From Eucommia ulmoides (lineage: Eukaryota > Streptophyta > Magnoliopsida > Garryales > Eucommiaceae), in NCBI GenBank assembly GCA_016647705.1, contig CM028333.1:8382616-8446615 (forward strand): DNA of 64,000 bases, in the 5' to 3' direction. The position numbers were made by a program, and so were the translations under genes. Positions 35,315 to 46,300 of this stretch are shown here, piece after piece. The notes beneath the pieces were generated by a model, which saw only the letters and a program-made list of their open reading frames with translations, searched no databases and was not told the DNA's origin. Numbering within the stretch: position 1 is the stretch's first letter; every line of letters begins with the position of its first letter.

Positions 35315-36525
35315 CTACTTTTCAAGCCTTCTCGTTTCAAATTCACTTGAAATTAGATCATGACTATCAAATGTAAGAGGCAACTCACTAAAATCGTCCT
35401 CCGCACTCCCAATTTCATGCTCAAATCTCACTCTTGGCGTTGGAGGAGAAAAGAATGAAGGTTTGGGGGGCATTCCAATGGCTTCCACCTTCCCGGCCAA
35501 CATTTCCACCACCTGGGTCATCGTCGGCCGTTCCGTCGGACTTATCTGAATGCACCAAAGACCGATCATTACCATCTTCCTCACCACCCGCCCTTCCTCT
35601 TCCACAATGTTCTCTGTATTGTTGTTAATTTCCTCTGCAACGACCAAATCGTGTAGCCAGCCGGGAAAATAAGCTTCGCTGGCGCTCGAATCGTCGATCT
35701 CCGGTTTGTAATATCTACTTTCCCCGACCATTCCCAATATCAGCATCCCAAAACTGTAGACGTCGGATTTGTGGGATGGGTTTCCGAGGTTTCTCATGAA
35801 AATCTCCGGAGCGATGTAGCCGATGGTTCCCCTTGCGCCGCCGGTCATCGTGACGGCACTTCGGCTCCGGGAATACACCTTCGCGAGCCCGAAATCGGAG
35901 ATCTTGGGAGTGAAATCCCGATCTAGGAGCACGTTCTGGGGCTTGATGTCGAGGTGTAAGATCCTCGATTCACACCCGTTGTGCAAATACTCGATCCCGT
36001 GAGCAACGCCGACGGCGATTTCAAGCAGCTTCTCCGGTCTCAGACTAGGGTTCGCCGACAGCAAGTCATCCAACGATCCGTTGGGCATGAACTCGTAGAT
36101 CAGCGCCCGTTTCGAGCCGTCCCAGCAGAAACCCAGCAGGCGTATGACGTTAACGTGGTGGATTCTTCCGATCGTCGCGACTTCGTTGAAGAAATCGTGG
36201 CCGTTGTTGTTGCCTCTCCGATTCTCGAGGACTTTGACGGCGACCGGACGTCCGTCGACCGGTAACTCTCCCTTGTAGACACTGCCGTACCCTCCTTCTC
36301 CGAGCTTCTCTTTGAAATTCTTGGTCATCTTCTTTATATCACTGTACGAGTGGTTCGTCAGTAGCATCGATTGATACTCCTTGATGATTTGCTTGGCGTT
36401 TCTTTCTTCTTCTCGAGCTGAGTTTTTCGCTAAGTAAGATCTGAAAATGGCGGACGTTTTGTGTCTGAATCTGAATACGAGGTACGGAAGAGCCAAAACC
36501 ATGACCGAACTTGCAGTTGCAACAC
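35315..36525 (-). CDS. Exon 3 of the LRK10-like gene: membrane segment and kinase domain
   Basis: Encodes the part from the second half of the membrane helix (VATASSVMVLALPYLVF) through the full Ser/Thr kinase domain to the stop. All subdomain landmarks are present: glycine loop, Lys of VAVK, HLD loop (Arg of HRD replaced by Leu), DFG, APE, DVYSFG, and WCIQ..PTERPTM near the end. There are no stops or frameshifts. The acceptor at 36526-36527 is preferred to the upstream in-frame Met at 36535 because it joins in phase to the 37069-37106 exon. Confidence 0.92.
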
Positions 36526-37361
36526 CTATGTACATTGATGAGAAACATCACGAAGAAGAAGAAGAATATTTTAAGATTTTTTTTTATTCTTTTTCGGTTT
36601 CACGGTAATCACCTCCCGCGCACTTCGAAATCACTCTCCGGGGGTGATTTTAAGGATGATCTTAAGGGCGCATTTCGCCACAACAATATAATACATTTAA
36701 GATTAAATTTAAGATTTAATTTCCTGAGTGTTCCCAAGAAAGTCGAACCTGGGTTGACAAAGATAAAAGGGTCAACTGGACTAACACCTCTTGGATAAAT
36801 TCTATATTTTTTATTTTATTTTATGATAAGGTGCGTCCGAATCAGCTTACACGTACTTCTACTAATCACCTCATCAAACGATCTTAAAAGTGCACTCCCC
36901 ACATTGGCATGATGTTATCAAAATTAAACTCAAAATTTAATTCTCTGAGTGCTCGTAAAAAAAGTTGAACCATGATTGATAATGAAATAGAGTACTTTCT
37001 TTTGCCAACTAGACTAACAGTAGTTCTTGAGTTTAAAAATTAATGTAAGAATCAGAAGATTTTCTTACCTACAATGAGCTTCCATTTGTTTGATTTTCTT
37101 TTGTGCCTGCAATAAGAGGATGATCACAGTGAACACGGTAAAAATTTCATGTGAATAGTTTGAACTTTGATGGTCGACATTAAGGTTTCGTTTGGATAAG
37201 GGATTTGATAAATCCAAAAATTTTGTGAAATAAAGTGATTTCAAAATCCTAAATTTTGAAATTCCTTCATTTCACAAATCTGTTGTTTGGATAATCGTTC
37301 GAAGTGAAGTATTTGGAATATATATTTTTTTTTTGTTCTATTTTTTATCACTTCTGAAAAG

Positions 37362-37393
<32 letters not shown>

Positions 37394-40300
37394 AGAGGAA
37401 GTTCAATCCAAGAACAAATTTGGCCATCTCCATCGCCAAGAACAAATCTGGCTGTCGCCGGTGATTTCTGGACATCACCATCGCAAAAACCAAACAAGAG
37501 CACACTCGCAATCGTTGTTGTCGTCAGATCAAAATTGTCGCAATCGAAATCGTTGGGCGATTGATGACGACGAGCGGACGATTGACGACGACGGACGATT
37601 GACGACGAAGAGCGATGATCGATGAAGACCGAAGCAGACGACAAAGCAGCAGAAGCAGAAGAAGAGGCAGAAGCAGACGACGAGCGAAGCTGAAGACCGA
37701 AGCAGACGACGAAGAACGAAAAACGAAATCGAACCCTGAATAGGGTCCGATTTCAAACCAGCAGCAGAAGCAGAAGAAGAGGTAGAAGAACAAAGAAGAG
37801 TAGAAGAACGAAGAAGAGACGAAGAACAGGCAAAAGAACGGTGATGAAAGGATTTCACAAATTACACATCTCCTAAATTCATTTCTAAATCCATCCATTC
37901 ACCCAAAAAGAATTTCACAAATCTTTTCTCCTAACCAAATAAGGGATTTGCCAAAAATGGATATCAAAATCCCCTAACCAATTGAAATCTCTCCTACAAA
38001 TCCTTCATCCAAACACAACCTAATAGAACATGTATTGTTAATTCTATGTGAACTCTATGGTCGCGTTTGGTTAGTGCTTGTGCTTTTCTATTTTAGTTCT
38101 AATAAATTTGAATTGTGTTAAGATAATTGAGAAGTGGGAGAAAAATCATGAATTGATATTTTGAAAAGTGATACTAATATAATATAACGATGTACACATA
38201 TTTATAGGGGAAGTGAGGATTAGGGTTTTGCCCTAATGGGCCACGTGGGCCAAACTCATATAATACATTAACATCTCCTCTCAAACTCAAGGCGGTAAGT
38301 TAGAGGTGAACTTGAATTTAGAAATCAAAGAGTGAAAGCGTCTAGGTGAATGAGCCTTAGTGAAAATGTTTGCTGTCTAATCGGCTGAACTGACAGATTG
38401 TAGACGAATCGTATTCTGAAGAATGTGATGACGGATGAAGTGTCAATTAATCTCGATGTGTTTTGTACGCTCGTGGAATACATTATTGTGAGCGATCTGA
38501 ATAGCACTCATGTTGTCACAGTGTAGGGTAGTGGCAGCAGGAGAAGAGATGCCCATATCAGCGAGGAGCCATCGAAGCTAGATAAGTTCTTGAGTTGCAT
38601 CAGCTATGACACGATATTCAGCTTCAGTACTGGAGCAAGAAACTACAGTCTGTTTCTTACTACGCCAGGAAATGAGAGAATTGCCCAAAAAGAAACAGTA
38701 ACCAGTGGTTGAACGTCTGTCAGTGGGGTCTCCGGCCCAATCGACATCAAAATAAGCTTGTAAGAAGGGAGTAGACTGAGCTGAGAAATGAAGCCCATGA
38801 AATAATGTACCCTTGAACCGAAGAATGTGAAGAACAACCGAGTAATGGGTAGTCCGAAGAGCGGATAAGAACTAGCTGACCTGAAAAATAACATAGGCAA
38901 TGGCAGGGCGAGTGACAGTGAGGTATACAAGACTTCCAACCAGTTGGCGATATAGAGTGACATCCTGAAGAAGTGAACCATCAAGTGGCGTAAGTCTGAC
39001 ATTCGGCTCAAGAGGAGTAGTGACAATGGTTGAGTCAGTGATCCTAGCATTGGAAAGGAGATCCGAGGCATATTTGGCCTGAGAGAGAAAATATCCTTCA
39101 AAACCCGATGAGACTTCAAGACTAAAAAAATAGGTAAGTACACCAAGGTCTTTCATCTAAAATTGGCCACTTAGAAACTTTTTGAGTTTAGAAATGTCGC
39201 ATATATCATCTCTAGTGATAACCATATCGTCCACATATAGTAAAAGAAAGATAATATCATTGGTAGTATGGTGAATAAACAGAGCCGAATCATGAGCACT
39301 AGGTCTGAACCCAAACTGATGAATACTAGTACTGAATTTTGCAAACCAAGCACGTGGAGCTTGTTTTAAACCATATAGAGCACGGCGAAGGCGACAAACT
39401 TTATTTCGAGGAGCAACCAAGCTAGGAGGAGTATACATATATACTTTCTCAAGAAGATCGCCATTGAGAAATACATTTTTGACATCCATTTGAAAAAGAG
39501 TCCATTTTCAAATGGCAGCAACAGCAAAAAGTGTACGGACAGATGTTAGCCTCCCCACTAGAGCAAATGTCTCTTCATAGTCAATACTATATTCCTAAGT
39601 AAATCCCTTAGCAACAAATCGAGCTTTATATCGTTCAACAGAACCATCAGAAATCATCTTGATCTTAAACACCCATTTTCACCCAATAAGAATTTTTCTA
39701 GGGGGTAGATCTACAATATCCCAGGTATGAGTTTTGGCGAGGGTTTGACGTTCTTCGTCCATTGCTTTCTACCAAAGAGGATTAGTACTAGCCTCCTTAT
39801 TAAATTGAGGCTCATGCAGATGAAGTATAGTGGAAAAACAATGAAAATCAGAAAGGTAATGTGGAGGATGAGTTACCCTGGTAGAGCGACGAGGGTGATC
39901 TGGGGCGTGGGTGTCAATGGAAGGCGGTACAAGATTATCGACTACAGGAAAAATCTCAGGCATAGTTGCTAGAGTTGAAAGGGTGAGATCAGTTAGTAGT
40001 TCTAGAATGGGTTCAACTGGTGGTTTTGGGATGGACTTAGCATAAGATGCAGGGCTAGGCTCAACTGGTAGTGCTGGAGTGGACTCAACAGTAACTGGAA
40101 CTTTATTATCTGGAAATAATTCAATGGATAGATCAGTAAAGAATCTGGAGTTGGTGAGGGTTGACATGTCAAATGACCGTAAGGAAGAAAACATTTGATG
40201 TTCCCAAAAGATGACATGTCGCGAGATACGAATGGTTTTAGAAGTGGGATCCCAGCATCGATACCCTTTATGTTCGATGCCATATCTAAGAAAACAACAC

Positions 40301-43300
40301 AGACGAGCCCTTGATTCTAATTTGCTGTGTTCATATGGTTTGAGAAGAACAGAACAGGCGCAACCAAAGACTCTGAGTTCAGAGTAATCAGGAGTTTTAC
40401 CGAAAAGGCGTTCAAATGGAGACTGATTTTGGATTGTAGCGGAAGGGACACGGTTTATTGTGTAAATGGCTGTGAAGGCAGCCTCACCCAAAAAACGCTC
40501 AGGACATGATGAATAAATTAGGAGAGCACGAACTGTGTCAAGAATATGTCTATGTTTGCGTTCAGCTTGTCCATTTTGTTGTAATGTACTAGGACACGAG
40601 CGATGGGGGAGTGTGCCATTTTTGTGAAGTAGGTTAAGAAAAACACGATCCTTGTAGTCCATTGCATTATCTGAGCGAAAAACTTTGATATTTCTAGAAA
40701 ATTGAGTTTAAACCATAGAAGAAAACTTAGAATATATTTGGAATAGTTTGGATCGATGTTTCATAAGAAACAACCATGTATATCGAGAGTAGTCGTCCAT
40801 AAAGATAACAAATTAACGAAGACCACCAATCGAGGTATGAGGAGAAGGCCCTCAAATATCATAATGAATTAGATCAAAGGGTGCAAGAGAAATAGACTGA
40901 TTCTCTTTGAAAGGTAGGGCTGGTTGTTTGGCAAGTTGGCAATGGATATATTTGAAGGACTCATGTTGAACTGAACCTAACTAACCACTAGAGAGAAGCG
41001 ATTTGAGTCGGTTAGAAGAAGTGTGGCCTAACCGAGCATGCCAAAGTTGGGATGGTGAGAGAGACACTGGTGGTTGTGGATATAAGGATGAGGAAGAGAA
41101 TACTGGCAGTAGTGGTGAGGTTGCATAGGTTGATGAAGGGATATTTGGTTGTGGTGATGATAGAGTTGGAGATGGAAGGTGTAAACTGGTAAATTCAAAT
41201 AGGCGTCAACCTTACGACCAGTCCCAAGAGTTTTTCCTGTCCGAGGATCCTACATACGATAACCACTATTAGAAAATATGACTTCAAATCTCAATTCACA
41301 AAGTTGCCCAACAGACAAGAGATTTAAGGTGAGGTTTGGAATCAAATACGTGATAGGAATAGAAAGATGGGAAGTAAAAACTTGATCGGTATGTGTAACA
41401 GGCATTTGAGAACTATCAGCAGTATGAATATTAGGGATATTCATCGCGGATAGTTTGGTGGAAAAAAATATTGGGATCAGATGTCATGTAATTATAACAG
41501 GCAAAATCAAAGAATCAAGAGAAATTACCTACAGTAAGTGAGAGAGTAAGGGAAAAATTTGTACCAGTACCAATTTTGGAGAAGATATGAAGGAGAAATG
41601 AGGCCAAATCTGCAATAGCCATGGTGACAGTAGAGAAGGTAGGGTCTAAATCCTCTTTGGCATTGATAATGAGCGAAGAACCCACAGACATCGTTGTTAA
41701 ACCTGTGGAAGCTGTTGTCATGGATGGATTCAGAATGCCAAAATTGTCTATGAACCGGTATTAAATCTCCAAGAACCGGGCGAGAAACGGGTGAACCGGC
41801 GTAGAAACCACGCGAATATGAAGAAAAATATATACTGTGAGCCTCAAATCACAAAACGGAGCTCGGAAACAGAATCAGAACGTCGAAAAATCCCAGGAAC
41901 CGGTCCCAGTTTATAGAAAACTAGTGAACAAAGGCCTGAACCGGGACAAAGAATGTACTGATGACGTGGCGTTAACTGGGTGCTGAGGTGGCGCTGACGT
42001 GGAAATTAGTAAACACTTATGTGGCACGGGTCAACGATGATGTGGCACTGACTAGGTGCTGAGGTGGTGCTGAATAGGTTGTTGATAGGCTAGGCTGCAA
42101 GTTGATCTGACACGCCACGGATGGGCGGTGCGTGCGGCGGTTTCCGGAGATGGACTTTACAGTTTTGGAATCGTCTCGTCGAGACGGTTTCGTTGGTATA
42201 TTGTGGAGTGAATTTGGAGCCCTAGTTGAGGCGGTAGAGCCAAATATCCGAGATGATGGGGCTAGTGGTTACTGCAAGCTGTTGGTGGCGCGTGTGAGCG
42301 CATTAATACTCCGATGACGGTGATTTTGGTGGCGTTGTGTTCATCTCTGCAAGACGAAGTCGGTGGTGTGTGAGTTGTTTATATCGGAGTGGTGATGAAA
42401 CCTATAGCAGTGACGAAATCCGCGGGAGAAAAGAGCTGGCAGTGGCTACAGAAGCTTTAGGGTTTTGAATTTTTTTTAGATAGAATACGTCCAGAAAAGA
42501 TTTGCTCTTGATACAATATTAAGATAATTGAGAAGTGGAAGAAGAATTATGAATTGATATTAAGAAAAATGATACTAATATAATACAACGATGTACACAT
42601 ATTTAAAGGAGAAGTGGGAGATAGGGTTTTGCCCTAATGACCCACGTGGACCAAACCCATATAATTCTTACTTTTATTCTCATTTAAAAAAAAATTTAAA
42701 ATATTTTGAGAATAATGCTCGTCATCAAATATTTCTATTTGGGAACAACTCAAAACAAAATTTCATCCACACAAAAGTAGAAACACTAAACGCCACCCAA
42801 ATTACTCTTACCAAATAAATAAAAATTAAATAATATATTCAGTATCATGAAAAACTACTTTCAGAATTAAAATAATATATTCAGTATTATGAAAAACTAC
42901 TTTCAGAATTAAAATAATCTTTCTCCTTTTCACAAAAAAAGAATAAATTCAGCAAGTTATTTTTTAAAAAAAATTAAAAACTATTTTACAATTGCAAATC
43001 TATCATATATTTTGTCATCAACAGCATTAAAAAGACAATTAATGTCAAAAACAATTAATGTCACATTTTGGGGAAATCCCATTTACACCTCTGGAACTAT
43101 TGACCATAATCACGAGAATCTCCTTAACTATTAAAATTAGACAAAAAATTTCAAAGATCCCAAGACATAAAACCACCACTTGTAGGGGTCCCATATTGAC
43201 CATAATCACGAGAATCTCCTTAACTATTAAAATTAGACAAAAAATTTCAAAGATCCCAAGACATAAAACCACCACTTGTAGGGGTCCCATTTTAATGAAG

Positions 43301-46300
43301 GGTGATGGAACCCCTATAAGTGGTGGGTTTATATTTTAGGACTTTTGAAGGATTTTTTTTTTAAATTACATGGGACACCCTTGAACTCTTTGGTCAATGA
43401 ACATTCAAACCCTCAGTTCATTTTGTATGCCGAAAATACCCTTTAACAGTCAATTTTGTAAGGTTGCGTTTGGGTAAGGGATTTGTGAAATGAAGGGATT
43501 TCAAAATCCTGAATTTTGAAATCCCTTCATTTCACAAATCCGTTGTTTGGATAATTGTTCGAAGTGAAGTATTTGGTATATATATATATATATATTTGTT
43601 CTATTTTTTATCACTTCGAAAAAAATAAAATAAAATCAATCCAAGAACAAATCTGGCCATCTCCATCGCCAAGAACAAATCTAGCCGTCGCCGGTGATTT
43701 TTGGCCATCGCCATCGCAAAAACCAAACAAGAGTACACTCGCAATCGTCGTCGTCGTCAAAATCATTGCAATCGTCGTCGTCGTCGTCAGATTGAAATCG
43801 TCGCAATCACCATCAAAATCGTCGGACGATTGACGACGACAGACGGACGATTGACGACGATCGATGAAGACCGAAGCAGACGACGAAGCAACAAAAGCAG
43901 AAGAAGAGGCAGAAGCAGAAGGTCGAAGCAGACGACGAAGAACAAAAAACGAAAAACGAAATCGAACCTAAAACGAATTCGAACCCTGAATAGGATTCGA
44001 TTTCAAAATCGAAATCGATTTCAAACCAGCAGCAGAAGCAGAAGAAGATTCATAAGCAGACGACGAGCGAAGCAGACGACGAAGAACGAAAAACGAAATC
44101 GAACCTAAAACGAATTCAAACCCTGAATAGGATTCGATTTCAAAATCGATTTCGAAAAACGAAATCGATTTCAAACCAGCAGCAGAATAAGGGACAGAAG
44201 AACGAAGAAGAGCAAAAAAAAGAAGAATGGTGATGGAAGGATTTCACAAATTACACTTCTCCCAAATTCATTTCTAAATCCCTCCATTCACCCAAAAAAG
44301 AATTTTACAAATCCTTTCTTCTATTACCCAAACAAGGGATTTGCCAAAAATGGATTTCAAAATCCCTTAACCAATTGAAATCCCTCCTACAAATCCTTCA
44401 TCCAAACACAACCTAATTGTTGACCGTATTGACCATTTTTCATGACCAAATTGCCCTTATTTACCCTTTGTCTAATGACTAAATTGCCTTAGTTATTCCC
44501 TCCAATTGAAAACATATGAAATGACCTAATTGCCCTTCTCCTTCTTCATCTCTTTAATTGAACGATCGTTCCCATCGTTCCCAGCTTCCCCTCCAATTCA
44601 CGGCGTGCATCGCCGTATACGCCACCAGCTCCACCGCCTCTGCCTCATTCATCTCCGGCAACCCCACTCTCTTATCCAAAATCCTCCCCAAATCTCCGGC
44701 CAATATCTCCGGAACTGCAAAATCCACCACACTCACCGGCACACCACCCTCCCCACTCTTGAATATCGCCCTCTTCGCCGTCAAAAGCTCAAGCAAAACA
44801 ACCCCCAACAATGGAGGAGGAGAAAGAGAAAAAGATGAATCGTTAGAAAAACCAGGTCCCCAACAGATGACGGAGAAATTATCGGTAGTCAATCCACATG
44901 TAAAATCCAAACCGGCGACGATCGATTCGAACTGAATTTTGCCGGGGACATTCGTCGGAAACCTCCCGGCGCCACCCCAACACACAACTCTACCATTCAA
45001 TCTCCGAATCGCACAGGTGTGATTTGCCCCGAGGGCCAATCCGGAATATTCGTAAGCGGAAATCGAAGGAAAATCGAGCTGACCGCCGTCGTTACTTCCT
45101 CTACAAACCAGAAAACCGGTGGTGTTCAACCCACAGGCGTGGCTATCGCTGACGAAGATAGTGGACATGGTGGTGTTGGCGAACTGGGTTTGAATCACGC
45201 CGGCCAAATTGCTGCCACCCCAGCACATGATTATGCTGTTGTTGATTAGGATCCCGCAGGAGAAGCCTAACCCAGATGAAATTGATCGGAATCGCTCCGA
45301 TTGAGATGAAATCGAATCACCTCTCCAGCACCGGACGTCGCCGGTGCCGTTCGTCAGGGAACAAATCTGATTGTCTCCGATCGTCAGATCTTGCAAAAGA
45401 ATCGATTCGTTGAAATAGAGTCTTTTCGGGGTGAAGTCAGAGTTCCAGCATACGAGGCTGAAGCCGGCGGACCTTATTCCGCAGAAAACGTTGCGGCTGC
45501 CGGCGATTGTGATGGTGATGGAGCACGGAGCAGAGAGAGCGTTGGAGATGGTGGGGATGAACAGAGGTGTAGAAGAGAAGACAACGAAGAAAGAGAAAAA
45601 GAGGAGAAAAAAGAAAGAGAAAAAGAAAAAAATAAAGGAAAGGGCTAAGGGCAATTTGGACATTTACTATCTGAGATTATTTTATTATTTTTTTGTTCTG
45701 AATTAGTAAGGGCAAAATGGTCAATTCATTAAAAATTGCTCCGGCAGGGGGTCACCGTGATAATTTTGCAAGTTTTAGGGGATGCATGTGAAATTTCACT
45801 ATAATTGAAGGGATGTAAATGGTATTTTCCCGTCACATTTTTGTCTGGATTATGGGAAATATTATTGGAAATATTATTAAAATTGTAGATATACTCACGT
45901 GGCAGAATCACAGACGTCCTTACAGAGGCAGGTGACTGTTTTTGTGCTGAGATCGTATCCACACCGTCCATTCTCTTGTTGACAAGTCCCACAGCCGTCA
46001 ACGGTGCCCCATTGCAGCGGAAATCCATCGCTCAGCAAATCGGGCAACAGTTCCATCTGCCGATCACCGGATCCACCGTTGACTCCGGCTGTAGTGAAAT
46101 TTAAAAAGCCGTATCTAGCGAGGCTTGCCCTGAACACCGGTAGCGTTAACAGCTGGCAACCGATCGGCGTCACCACCGGCTGACTCTCTATCGGCGGCCC
46201 TCGTTGATTCTGCTTCCAGCTTTCGTTATGCCATAGATAAAGCCACGGGCCTTCATTGCACCTGACATTCCCAACAACCGGCGGCGCGAGACTTCGATCA

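Larger units (their letters stand above)
38116..42672 (-). mobile_element. Short-LTR Ty1-copia element, inactivated, in intron 1 of the receptor-kinase gene
   Basis: About 4.56 kb, same strand as the host gene. LTRs of only about 158 bp are at 42517-42672 (5') and 38116-38273 (3'). The primer site TTGTATCAAGAGC (42504-42516) resembles TTGGTATCAGAGC. A purine-rich TTTGAGAGGAGA precedes the 3' LTR. Coding pieces in order on the minus strand: protease-side fragment (41250-41444, LTLNLLSVGQLC), integrase from about 40662 (QQNGQAERKHRHI, VFGCACSVL), reverse transcriptase 39489-39157 (MDVKNVFLNG, YGLKQAPRAW, LLYVDDMV), then MKDLGVLTYFF (39156 on) and a broken RNase H. Stops and frame changes separate the pieces. 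No target duplication was found because the outer end of the 5' LTR is worn. Confidence 0.85.

Noticed and set aside
37348-37898. Ser-rich overlapping minus-strand frames
   Set aside because: They fall in Tourist-like copy 2, across poly-A and GACGA repeats.
43045-43339. Repeated-sequence frames on both strands
   Set aside because: They are the two copies of the 96-bp tandem duplication.
44558-45706. Plus-strand frames opposite the CRINKLY4-related frame
   Set aside because: The minus strand has a clear signal peptide and six conserved repeats; the plus-strand frames have no motif.
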